Assembly (NCBI GenBank): GCA_021778845.1
Contig: JAJYBU010000037.1
Location: forward strand, 1-34,431
Direction of reading: 5' to 3'
DNA length: 34,431 nt
Origin: Acidobacteriota bacterium
Lineage (GTDB): Bacteria > Acidobacteriota > Terriglobia > Terriglobales > Acidobacteriaceae
Shown: piece after piece, positions 8,217-15,818 of the stretch
How positions within the stretch are numbered: the stretch's first letter is position 1
Layout of the letters: each line of letters begins with the position of its first letter
Position numbers and translations under genes: made by a program
The notes under the pieces: model-generated
Told to the model about the DNA's origin: nothing
Seen by the model: the letters and a program-made list of their open reading frames with translations, nothing else
Database searches by the model: none

Positions 8217-8504
8217 TTAATTTGCGACAATCTCCACACCGCGCCAGAAGGCCACATGATGTTTCACCGTCTTGGCCGCCGACTTCGGATTCGGGTAATA
8301 CCATGCTGCGTCAGGGTTTTCCTGGCCGTCTACCAGTACCGTGTAGTACCGCGCCATCCCCTTCCAGGGGCAGTTGGAACTCGTCGAACTGGGCCGCAAA
8401 AACGCCCTGTTTACAGTCTCTTCCGGGAAATAAATATTCCCCTCGACGGTTTCGACCTTGTCGCTTTCAGCAATTGTCTGTCCGTTCCAAATAGCTTTTG
8501 CCAT
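8217..8504 (-). CDS. DUF427 domain protein
   Basis: A complete small protein of 95 residues made up of one DUF427 domain. Family marks are the opening AIWNGQTIAESD, the EGNIYFPEE segment, CPWKGMARYYTV (about 45-56) with the conserved Cys-Pro-Trp-Lys-Gly, DAAWYYPNP, and the closing HHVAFWRG. No signal peptide or membrane segment is seen, so it is cytosolic. The biochemical role of DUF427 is not established to my knowledge. The ATG has GGAAGGG a few bases upstream. It is transcribed alone: topA ends 188 bases upstream and a strong terminator follows. Confidence 0.9.
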   Translation of the reverse strand: MAKAIWNGQTIAESDKVETVEGNIYFPEETVNRAFLRPSSTSSNCPWKGMARYYTVLVDGQENPDAAWYYPNPKSAAKTVKHHVAFWRGVEIVAN

Positions 8505-8692
8505 ATCCGCCCTTCCAATCGTTTCAGTAGGTTACAACGACCAGACGCCCTCGCAAATGCGAAGCTCAAGAAGCGCCATGCCGCAGTGGGAGCCGCGTGC
8601 CTCTACCTTTATACCACAAACCTACTGGAAATGGGAAGTCGCAGATGCGATTCCTCCAGAACCTCATATTCATATTCATAAACTACCCGATC

Positions 8693-11635
8693 TCAGGCCA
8701 CAGCCTCCACCACGGCCCTCGTCTTCTCCGGGTCAGGACGCTTCCGCTCTTCCGCCTCCTCCTTCGGCTTCGGAGGACCTATCTTCTTCTCGTAACTACA
8801 GTTAGGCGTCTCTGAAACCTCCTCCTTCGCCCCCTTGCGAGGCCGCCTCTTCGGCAGCGCCTCACGATTATTCGGGCAGATCAGGAACGTTCCCTCACTG
8901 TTCGCATACTCCACGAGATACGCCGAATCGCACTTCGGGCACGTCTCGTTCACCAGCTTCTGATTGCTCGTAAAATCGCACTTCGGATACCGCGTGCACC
9001 CATAGAACGTATCGCCGCGCTTATTCCTGCGCACCGCAATCTCGCCGCCACACTTCGGGCACGGCACATCTAACAGCTCTTGCTTCACATACTTACACTT
9101 CGGATATCCCGAGCAGGCAATGAACTCCCCATACTGCCCATCGCGTTGCAGCAACGGTTTGCCGCACTTCGGACACGGCTCCTCAAGCACCACCGGGGGC
9201 TTCGACTGCACCTTTTGCGTCAGCTTGCGAATTGTCTTGCACGGCGGATCCTCGTTGTACCCAGGACACGCCATAAACGGCCCCCACGGCCCATTCCGCA
9301 GCACCATCGTGCGCCCGCAGTTATCGCAGAACTCCTCCTCCTGCTCGCTGTCCTGGGCATCCGGTGAGTTCAAATCCGGCTTGGCCGCGAAGTTTTCCTT
9401 GGTAAAGTCGCAGCTTTCCGGCTCAACCACCAGCTTATTGCCCTGGCCTGCGGCCCCTTGCAGCGCCGCCACCAACGCCGCCTTGTCCCCAACCTTCGTG
9501 CTCGACTCGATCACATCCTCATTCACCGCTTTCACGTACATCGGGAAGCTGAACGTATCAAGTACTTTCTTCACCGCCGCCTTGGGGTCCTTCTTCAGCG
9601 GCCCCTGCGCCACCGTAATCGGTTTGACCTTGGTAAAGTTCGAGCACGAGTAAAAACTCCCGAACTTGCCCCATTTCAGGATCAAAGGCGCTCCACATTT
9701 GTCGCAAATCTCGTCGGTCGCCCGCTCCATCGCCTTGACGTCCTCCATCTGCGTCTCGGCAACCTTCAACTCCTCCTCAAAGTGTCCATAGAAGCCCTTC
9801 AGCAGGTCGGTCCACTTCTCCGTCCCCTCTTCCACCGCATCCAGTTCACTCTCTAACTGCGCCGTATAGCCAGTCTCGAAGATGTACGGGAAATTCTTCA
9901 CCAGCAACTCGGTCACGACCATACCAATCTCAGTCGGCACCAGCTTCTGCGCGAGCTTCTTCACATACTCCCGCTCCTGAATCGTGTTGATAATCGACGC
10001 ATAGGTCGACGGACGGCCGATCCCCTTCTCTTCCAGCGTCTTCACCAGGCTCGCCTCATTGAACCGCGGCGGCGCCTGGGTAAACTTCTGCTGCGGATCG
10101 AGCCTCACCCGCTCCAGCCCCTGCCCATCCTTCAACTCCGGCAGCCGACGCTCCGCCGAACTCTCCTCAGACGTCGCATCCTTGGCTCCCTCCACATCCT
10201 CTGCATCAGCACTCTGCGAAGCCTGCCGCTTCTCCGCCGCCTCTGCCTTGGCCTCCACGGCCACGCGCGCTGCCTTCGCCTTCTTTGCCTCTTCATCGAA
10301 ACGCAGCCAGCCATCGAACTTCAGAACGCTTCCTGTCGTCCGGAAGTCATACGAAGCCGCCGCCTTGGCCTCAATGTCGACCGTCGTCTGGTCAAAGACC
10401 GCAGCCATCATCTGGCTGGTCACCGCACGCTCCCATATGAGTTTGTACAGCCGGTACTGCTCGTCCGACAGATACCTCCGCACCTCATCCGGCACAAAGC
10501 TCACATTCGTCGGACGGATCGCCTCATGCGCCTCCTGCGCGTCCTTCTTGCTCTTGTAGACGTTCGCTTTCTCTGGCAAATATTTGCTGCCAAACTTCTT
10601 GTTCACCCACTCGCGAATCTCCGCAACCGCATCCGCGCTCATGTTCGTCGAGTCAGTTCGCATGTACGTAATCAACCCAACCGTACCCTCACTGCCCAAC
10701 TCGATGCCCTCATACAGCCGTTGTGCCACGCCCATCGTGCGCCGCACATTGAAGCCCAGCCGCCCCGCAGCCTGCTGCTGCAGTTGGCTGGTCGTGAACG
10801 GAGCCCGCGGGTTCTGCCGCCGCTCCTTCTTCTCGATCGACCGCACCCGCCACGTCGCTCGTTCAAGCTGCTCCATCACCTCATCGACCGCTCCCTTATC
10901 CGGCAGCGCATTCGATAGAAACACTTCCTTGCCGTCCTTATCGACTCCATTGGACACGCGTATCGGCAGTCCCTGCACGCCCACCATGCGCGCCGTAAAC
11001 TCCTGCCCATGTTTTACAGATGACCCCGGCGAAAGCACCGCATCAATATTCCAGTACTCCACCGGAGCGAACGCATTAATCTCGCGTTCGCGTTCCACGA
11101 TCAGCCGCAGCGCCACCGTCTGCACGCGTCCCGCACTCAGTCCCCGCTTCACCTTGTCCCACAGCAGCGGGGAGATCTGATAGCCCACCAGCCGATCCAG
11201 CACACGCCGCGTCTGTTGCGCGTCCACCAGGTTCCCATCCACATCCCGCGTGTGCTCGAACGCAGCCTTCACGGCCTTCTTCGTAATCTCGTTGAAGGTC
11301 ACGCGCCGCAGCTTCTTCTTGTCGCGCATCGACGGCAGCAACTGCATCTTCAGATGCGCGGCAATCGCCTCACCCTCGCGATCAGGATCGGCCGCCAGAA
11401 ACACACTATCGCTCTTGGCTGCCAGCTTCTTCAGCCGGTCCACCACCTTCTCTTTTCCCGGGGACACAATCAGCGTCGGCTCAAACGTCCGATGCGTCAA
11501 CTCCACACCAATATCGTTCTTGGGCAGATCCATGATGTGCCCAATCGAGGCCTCCACCACGTAATCGCTGCCGAGATATTTCCCGATCGTCTTCGCCTTC
11601 GCCGGCGACTCCACGATCACTAAATTCTTTGCCAT
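8693..11635 (-). CDS. topA: DNA topoisomerase I
   Basis: A type IA topoisomerase of about 980 residues that relaxes negative supercoils. The TOPRIM domain starts at IVESPAKAKTIGKYL (7-21; Glu9) and has ADPDRE (82-87) for Mg binding. The catalytic tyrosine is Tyr324 in GLITYMRTDST. AHEAIRPT and EKGIGRPSTYASII follow. The C-terminus has five Cys4 zinc-binding repeats (CDKCG, CDNCG, CPKCG, CPKCG, CPKCD), the last with a Lys/Arg-rich tail. Odd features are a charged Lys/Ala- then Glu/Ser-rich insertion near 470-530 in the core, and a spacer with an acidic run (EQEEE) between the first and second zinc repeats. The ATG of MAKNLVIVES fits family N-termini; an in-frame start 17 codons earlier does not. 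dprA lies upstream on the same strand, a common neighbour pair. Confidence 0.97.
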   Translation of the reverse strand: MAKNLVIVESPAKAKTIGKYLGSDYVVEASIGHIMDLPKNDIGVELTHRTFEPTLIVSPGKEKVVDRLKKLAAKSDSVFLAADPDREGEAIAAHLKMQLLPSMRDKKKLRRVTFNEITKKAVKAAFEHTRDVDGNLVDAQQTRRVLDRLVGYQISPLLWDKVKRGLSAGRVQTVALRLIVEREREINAFAPVEYWNIDAVLSPGSSVKHGQEFTARMVGVQGLPIRVSNGVDKDGKEVFLSNALPDKGAVDEVMEQLERATWRVRSIEKKERRQNPRAPFTTSQLQQQAAGRLGFNVRRTMGVAQRLYEGIELGSEGTVGLITYMRTDSTNMSADAVAEIREWVNKKFGSKYLPEKANVYKSKKDAQEAHEAIRPTNVSFVPDEVRRYLSDEQYRLYKLIWERAVTSQMMAAVFDQTTVDIEAKAAASYDFRTTGSVLKFDGWLRFDEEAKKAKAARVAVEAKAEAAEKRQASQSADAEDVEGAKDATSEESSAERRLPELKDGQGLERVRLDPQQKFTQAPPRFNEASLVKTLEEKGIGRPSTYASIINTIQEREYVKKLAQKLVPTEIGMVVTELLVKNFPYIFETGYTAQLESELDAVEEGTEKWTDLLKGFYGHFEEELKVAETQMEDVKAMERATDEICDKCGAPLILKWGKFGSFYSCSNFTKVKPITVAQGPLKKDPKAAVKKVLDTFSFPMYVKAVNEDVIESSTKVGDKAALVAALQGAAGQGNKLVVEPESCDFTKENFAAKPDLNSPDAQDSEQEEEFCDNCGRTMVLRNGPWGPFMACPGYNEDPPCKTIRKLTQKVQSKPPVVLEEPCPKCGKPLLQRDGQYGEFIACSGYPKCKYVKQELLDVPCPKCGGEIAVRRNKRGDTFYGCTRYPKCDFTSNQKLVNETCPKCDSAYLVEYANSEGTFLICPNNREALPKRRPRKGAKEEVSETPNCSYEKKIGPPKPKEEAEERKRPDPEKTRAVVEAVA

Positions 11636-11832
11636 CCTGCACACCCATTCAAAGACGTCCGGCCGAAACCGCGTCCCCGCTTCCAATTCCTATGCAACCT
11701 ATCACGTTTTACCGAGGTCAAGTCAAACCGCTCGTCGACATTCATCGGCTTGCGACCCAACCCTCTCGTCTTGTTGGACGCACAACCGTCCCTGAAAGGG
11801 CGACCAATCTTCCATCCAGATCGACAATGTAT

Positions 11833-13023
11833 CTAGAAGCAACGCACGTAATTCTTTCCCGGCATCTGCTTCACTCTACCGCTAAGCTCCAATTCAAACA
11901 ATGCGGTAAACACCTCGCCCGACACCATCTTCGACTCCAGCCGCTCCATCAGCTCATCCAGTTGCAGCATTTCATCCTGCCGCAACTCTTGTATCACAAG
12001 CCGCTCATGTTCGCTCATCGGGGCCGCCGTCGAGCTCTCGTTGAATAAGGATGCGCTCCCCTCCCTCGGGGATTCATTCCTGCCCATCTGCGCCTCCGCC
12101 TCATCCTCCAGTTGCATCCGTATCTGCGACGGCAGATCCTCCCAAACGTCCTCCCACGTTGCCGTCAACTTCGCTCCCTGCTTGATCAGCGTGTTCGGCC
12201 CCCATGCGTTCTTGTTCGTCGCGTTTCCCGGAACCGCATACACATCGCGCCCCTGATCCAGAGCGCACCGCGCCGTAATTCTCGTACCCGAATACTCTCC
12301 ACCCTCCACCACCAGCACGCCGACGCTCATCCCGCTCAGCGTTCGATTGCGAATCGGAAAGTTCTGCGGTGCCGGAAACGTCCCCAGCGGAAACTCACTC
12401 ACAATCGCTCCACCCTGCGAGACAATCTGCTCCGCCAGCTTCTTGTTCTCCTTCGGATAGATCACATCGATCCCCGTCCCCCACACCGCCACCGTAGCTC
12501 CTCCAGCCTCCAGCGCTCCCTTGTGCGCGCACGTATCCACACCTCTCGCCATGCCACTCATCACCACCATCCCCCTCCGAGCTAGGTCGCGGCTCAGCAT
12601 CTCCGCCATCCCCGAACCATACGGCGTCGGCTGCCGCGTCCCCACCACCGCAATCCCCGGCCGGCTCAACTGCGCCGCATTTCCCCTCACCCACAACACC
12701 GGAGGCGGATCATAAATCTCCAGCAGCCTTCCCGGATAGGCCTCATCCTCAGGGGTCAAAAAGCTTGCCTGCTGCTCGACGATTCGCTCTGCTTCGCCCA
12801 TTGCCGCGGCTCGCGCCCTCCCGTCGAAGCAGAACTGCGCAGCCTCAGCCGGCAACCCCACTCCCTCCAGTTCGGTAAGCGAAGCTGCAAATAGGCGCTC
12901 CGCAGCTCCCAGCCGTTTTACTGCTCGCGCACAGCGCGTCGGCCCCATCCCCGGTGTCAGCGCCAGCGCCAGCCAACCCAGCCGCGCCTCGGAGTGCGCA
13001 TCCATCCTGCTTTCAACCGTCAT
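11833..13023 (-). CDS. dprA: DNA-processing protein DprA
   Basis: A complete DprA of 396 residues that binds incoming single-stranded DNA and loads RecA during natural transformation. An N-terminal helix-hairpin region (about 10-75) is followed by the Rossmann-like fold. Its motifs are GIAVVGTRQPTPYG, SGMARGVDTCAHKGAL, GTGIDVIYPKENKKL, ISEFP-type IVSEFPLGT, FPIRNRTLSGMS and GSGT-type GEYSGTRITARCAL, then YAVPGNATNKNAWGPNTLI. The C-terminus carries a winged-helix domain (about 330-396). An ATG is chosen with GAGAGG eight bases upstream; a GTG directly before it is also possible. It is divergent from mqnA and lies 197 bases upstream of topA. Confidence 0.96.
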   Translation of the reverse strand: MTVESRMDAHSEARLGWLALALTPGMGPTRCARAVKRLGAAERLFAASLTELEGVGLPAEAAQFCFDGRARAAAMGEAERIVEQQASFLTPEDEAYPGRLLEIYDPPPVLWVRGNAAQLSRPGIAVVGTRQPTPYGSGMAEMLSRDLARRGMVVMSGMARGVDTCAHKGALEAGGATVAVWGTGIDVIYPKENKKLAEQIVSQGGAIVSEFPLGTFPAPQNFPIRNRTLSGMSVGVLVVEGGEYSGTRITARCALDQGRDVYAVPGNATNKNAWGPNTLIKQGAKLTATWEDVWEDLPSQIRMQLEDEAEAQMGRNESPREGSASLFNESSTAAPMSEHERLVIQELRQDEMLQLDELMERLESKMVSGEVFTALFELELSGRVKQMPGKNYVRCF

Positions 13024-13099
13024 CACGCGTACCTCTCTGCTGCGTTGTGATCGAATCGTATACCATTCCGGCCAAACCCGCTGTGCACCCGCAATCTTC

Positions 13100-13105
13100 T
13101 AAAAT
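13100..13105 (+). promoter_or_regulatory. -10-like box of mqnA, suggests leaderless mRNA
   Basis: TAAAAT ends six bases before the GTG start of mqnA, and no Shine-Dalgarno sequence is visible. Transcription would then begin at or next to the GTG. No good -35 element is seen at 17-18 bases. Confidence 0.45.
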
Positions 13106-13111
13106 CATCCT

Positions 13112-13984
13112 GTGCCTCTTCGTGTCTCTACCATCTCATTCCTGAATCCCGCTCCACTCCTCTTCAACTTCGAACACGAGCCCGCCGCCACCGCACTGCG
13201 GGAGCACTACGATGTCCACTACACCCTACCCTCCGTCTGCGCCGCCGAACTCCACTCCGGCGCCGCCGACCTCGGCCTCATCCCCATCGCCGCTCTCACT
13301 CCCTCCCTCGCCGTCGTTCCTGGCTGCACCATCGCCTCGCGCGACGACGTTCGCAGCATCCTTCTCCTCGTCAAAAATCCCTCGCGCCTCTCCACGGACG
13401 AAGCCCTCCAGCAAGTCCGCACCCTCGCCGCCGACACCGCCAGCCGCAGCTCCGTCGCCTACACCCGCATCCTCTTCGAGCACTTCCACCACACCCACCC
13501 CACCTTCCTCCATCAACCCGCCGACCCTCTCTCCATGCTCGCCTCCGCCGACGCCGCGCTCCTCATCGGCGACCCCGCGCTCTTAGCCCGCGAGCACCGC
13601 CCCACCATCGACGCCGCCTCCGCAACCCCACTCCTCTGGCTCGACCTCGCCCATCTCTGGCGCGAGCTCACCGGCCTCCCCTGGGTCGCCGCCGTCTGGG
13701 CTCTCCGCCCCGAAGCCCTCGCTCCCGCCGGCCTTACGTCCCAACAACTCGTCGCAGACCTGACCGCCAGCCGCGACGCCGGCCTCAGTCACACCGAGCA
13801 ACTCGTCACCGAGTGGGCCCCGCGCCTCAACCTCTCCCCCGAGACCGTCCGCACGTATCTCACCCGCAACATCCACTACACCCTCGACCCGGACTGCCTC
13901 CGCGCCATCGAACTCTTCCGCACGCTCGCCGCCTCGATCAACGCCCTTCCACCCCTCCCCACCCTCAACCTCCTCACCCCCTAA
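13112..13984 (+). CDS. mqnA: Chorismate dehydratase MqnA (futalosine menaquinone pathway)
   Basis: A 290-residue member of the MqnA/MqnD periplasmic-binding-like fold. MqnA dehydrates chorismate to 3-enolpyruvyl-benzoate, the first step of the futalosine route to menaquinone. Family marks are VSTISFLNPAPLLFNFE at the N-terminus, LPSVCAAELHSGAADLGLIPIAAL (about 39-62) and ADAALLIGDPALLAREH (about 148-164), then LWLDLAHLWRELTGLPWVAAVWA. A role as MqnD is less likely given the C-x-x-x-L-x-x-G-x-x-D-L-G-L-I-P pattern. The start is GTG. It is divergent from dprA, with 88 bases between the two starts. Other menaquinone genes are not in the window. Confidence 0.88.
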   Translation: MPLRVSTISFLNPAPLLFNFEHEPAATALREHYDVHYTLPSVCAAELHSGAADLGLIPIAALTPSLAVVPGCTIASRDDVRSILLLVKNPSRLSTDEALQQVRTLAADTASRSSVAYTRILFEHFHHTHPTFLHQPADPLSMLASADAALLIGDPALLAREHRPTIDAASATPLLWLDLAHLWRELTGLPWVAAVWALRPEALAPAGLTSQQLVADLTASRDAGLSHTEQLVTEWAPRLNLSPETVRTYLTRNIHYTLDPDCLRAIELFRTLAASINALPPLPTLNLLTP

Positions 13985-13992
13985 CGCACCCG

Positions 13993-14077
13993 CCGTTGCT
14001 GTTGCACTTGCCTTTGCTGTTGCCTTTGCTGTTGCCTTTGCTGTTGCCTTTGCCTTTGCCTTTGCCTTTGCCTTTTT
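13993..14077. repeat. Hexanucleotide tract of TTTGCC/TGTTGC units
   Basis: Near-perfect six-base units, first alternating CTTTGC and TGTTGC and then a run of CTTTGC only. It begins just after the mqnA stop. The alternation of unit types suggests growth by slippage or unequal exchange. Confidence 0.9.
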
Positions 14078-14084
14078 GGTTGTC

Positions 14085-14097
14085 ATCCCGTAGGGAT
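14085..14097. repeat. Short palindrome between repeat tracts
   Basis: ATCCC-GTA-GGGAT, a perfect five-base inverted repeat that separates the two hexanucleotide tracts. It is preceded by GTC, as the inverted repeat at 280-312 has GTCATCC. Confidence 0.6.
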
Positions 14098-14100
14098 CTG

Positions 14101-14201
14101 CTTCTTCTTTTGCTTTTGCTTTTGCTCTTGCTCTTGCTCTTGCTCTTGCTTTTGCTTTTGCTTTTGCTTTTGCTCTTGCCTTTGCCTTTGCTCTTGCTCT
14201 T
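14101..14201. repeat. Hexanucleotide tract of CTTTTG/CTCTTG units
   Basis: A second run of six-base units, in blocks: CTTTTG, then CTCTTG, then CTTTTG, then CTTTGC and CTCTTG. The block pattern suggests local duplication of groups of units. Confidence 0.9.
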
Positions 14202-14214
14202 CTACTTATCTTCT

Positions 14215-14258
14215 GAGCGCAGCGAAGAACCCGCCTCTCGCTCGCGCAGCGAGCGCCC
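14215..14258. repeat. Intergenic repeat, copy B (partner at 342-385)
   Basis: Starts GAGCGCA and ends CGAGCGCCC, like copy A. It contains the perfect stem GCTCG-CGCAG-CGAGC. In both places the element lies beside hexamer-rich sequence. Confidence 0.55.
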
Positions 14259-14323
14259 GTCCCTCCCACGGCCGTTGCTCATTCTGCGGATAGCAGGCTG
14301 CTTCAGCCCCGCGAACAACGCCC

Positions 14324-15253
14324 TCACACCTCCGGAGCCCACGTCCATCCTTCAATCCCATGCAGCGGATCGCGCGGCTTCGGCAGCCTCGCAAACGTCT
14401 CTCTCCGTTCCGCCATCACCATCGTGCTCACCAGTGCATCGAACGCATCCTCACTCCCGCTCGCTTGCTGCATCACAGTGCGCGACAGCCCCGCATACGC
14501 CGCATCCTCTCTTCGCTTCTTCCGCAGATACACCGCCCGCGCCTCCGCATTCGACTTCCGCACCGCCCCCGTATTCAGCCGCGTATACATCTCCACAACC
14601 AGCGGACGAGCCCCCACCCCCATCAGTCGCGGCGCATCGAACGGCCACACCCGAAACCCCGCCTCGCGCAGCCGCAGCAGCACCGCAAACCCGCGCAGCG
14701 AAGCCGTCCCCACACTCCCCGCGCCCCCAATCTGAAACACGCTCTTCGGCGTAATCCCCCTCACCCTCGCCTGCCGTTCCGCCTCCGGAATCTCCGCAAC
14801 AATCTTGCAATCAATATCCGTAGCCCGCAGCATCCGGTGCAGATGCTCCCCTGAAAACTCCGCTGGCCGCGCGCCTTTATGCGTCGCTCCGGCCTTCCCC
14901 CAGAATCTCCGGTCCTCCGCATTCCGCGCCAGCCAGCGCTCTCCCAACCCTTCCCTCACCACGCGTTCCCAGAACGCTGGCCCGCTTCCCATGCCGTGCT
15001 CATCGCGCACAAACCACGCCGGGAAGCTGAAGCAGAAATCGAACCCCACCACCATCCGCGGCGTCTCGCGTTCCAACTCCACCAGCCACTCCGCAACCTC
15101 CGCGCGCGTCCGTCCCGCCTCCAATCGCACGCTCACTCTCCCACCATCACCCTCCGTCCAAACCCCCGCCCAAATGTGCCGCCGCTGCCCCGCCGCATCC
15201 ACTCTCCCCGACCAATCAATCCCCACCACCCGCTGCACCGCATCGTCTTTCAC
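14324..15253 (-). CDS. DUF429-like protein, predicted RNase H-like fold
   Basis: About 309 residues, not firmly recognised. Three acidic sites resemble DUF429/RNase H-like proteins: VVGIDWSG near the N-terminus (Asp13), VVGFDFCFSFP about 60 residues later, and SEDAFDALVSTMVMA near the C-terminus. The middle holds FWGKAGATHKGARPAEFSG and TPKSVFQIGGAGSVGTASLRG. No signal peptide or membrane segment is visible. The start is a choice: this GTG has AAGGAG nine bases upstream, right after the recX stop, while another GTG seven codons earlier would overlap recX. If the fold is right it could act on nucleic acid, which would fit the position after recX, but that is inference. Confidence 0.6.
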   Translation of the reverse strand: MKDDAVQRVVGIDWSGRVDAAGQRRHIWAGVWTEGDGGRVSVRLEAGRTRAEVAEWLVELERETPRMVVGFDFCFSFPAWFVRDEHGMGSGPAFWERVVREGLGERWLARNAEDRRFWGKAGATHKGARPAEFSGEHLHRMLRATDIDCKIVAEIPEAERQARVRGITPKSVFQIGGAGSVGTASLRGFAVLLRLREAGFRVWPFDAPRLMGVGARPLVVEMYTRLNTGAVRKSNAEARAVYLRKKRREDAAYAGLSRTVMQQASGSEDAFDALVSTMVMAERRETFARLPKPRDPLHGIEGWTWAPEV

Positions 15254-15266
15254 TGCACCTTGCTCC

Positions 15267-15818
15267 TTACTCACCCTCTTCCATGTCCACCTCTTCCACC
15301 TCCGCGCCCCACCCGCGCAGCACCTTCCATATCGTCCGCGTCGAAAACCCTGCACCCACCAGCCTCCGCATCGTGCGTGCAACAGCCTTCTCATCCTCCG
15401 GCTTCTTCATCCGCTTGCGCGCCACATACTCCTTCGCCAGCGCCACCTCATCCACCTCGTCATACGCTGTCGCCAGCGCCGACTGCGTCAACTCCTGCGC
15501 AATCCCCTTCTGCATCAACCCCTGCTGCACCCTCCGCCGCCCATACTTCTCATTCTCCTTGCGCAGCCGCGTGTAGTCCGCCGCAAACCGCTCATCGCTC
15601 AAGTAACCTAACTCCTTCAGCTTCGCAATCACCGCGTCCATCGCAGCCTCGCCAGCCTCACCCGGTTCCGCGCGATCGCTCATCCGCCGCCGCAGGTCGC
15701 GCACGCTCTTCATCTTCGAACTCAGCGACCGCACCGCAAACTCCAGCAACCCTCCCTGGTCCAGCGGCGGCTTCGGTGGCTTCGGCTTCCCCGGGCTCCC
15801 TTGTCTTCCAAAGCTCAT
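15267..15818 (-). CDS. recX: Regulatory protein RecX
   Basis: A 183-residue RecX, the modulator that limits RecA filament growth. After a Pro/Lys/Gly-rich N-terminal tail (1-25) come three-helix RecX repeats. The first is FAVRSLSSKMKSVRDLRRRM, the second LKELGYLSDERFAADYTRLR with EKYGRRRVQQGLMQKGI, and the third the C-terminal segment with KAVARTMRRLVGAGFSTRTI. The ATG overlaps the stop of the S9 peptidase gene by four bases (ATGA), so it is translationally coupled to a peptidase rather than lying next to recA. It is followed by the DUF429-like gene. The acidic tail EVEEVDMEEGE is unusual but short. Confidence 0.9.
   Translation of the reverse strand: MSFGRQGSPGKPKPPKPPLDQGGLLEFAVRSLSSKMKSVRDLRRRMSDRAEPGEAGEAAMDAVIAKLKELGYLSDERFAADYTRLRKENEKYGRRRVQQGLMQKGIAQELTQSALATAYDEVDEVALAKEYVARKRMKKPEDEKAVARTMRRLVGAGFSTRTIWKVLRGWGAEVEEVDMEEGE

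Larger units (their letters stand above)
13985..14323. other. Intergenic region of hexanucleotide repeats and hairpins
   Basis: No credible gene lies in these 339 bases between mqnA and the convergent DUF429-like gene. They hold two hexanucleotide tracts, a short palindrome between them, copy B of a dispersed repeat and, near the right end, a TTCAGCCCCGCGAA segment. Long frames that cross it are Lys/Ala or Leu/Pro runs created by the repeat. Confidence 0.8.

Noticed and set aside
13993..14201. Hexanucleotide tract as a CRISPR array
   Set aside because: Units are six bases and contiguous with no spacers.
13583..14269. Leftward 228-codon frame with long Ala-Lys repeats, like a histone H1-type protein
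   Set aside because: The Lys-Ala part is made by the hexanucleotide tract, and the rest is antisense to mqnA with Gly/Glu/Ala-rich sequence. No ribosome binding site was found.
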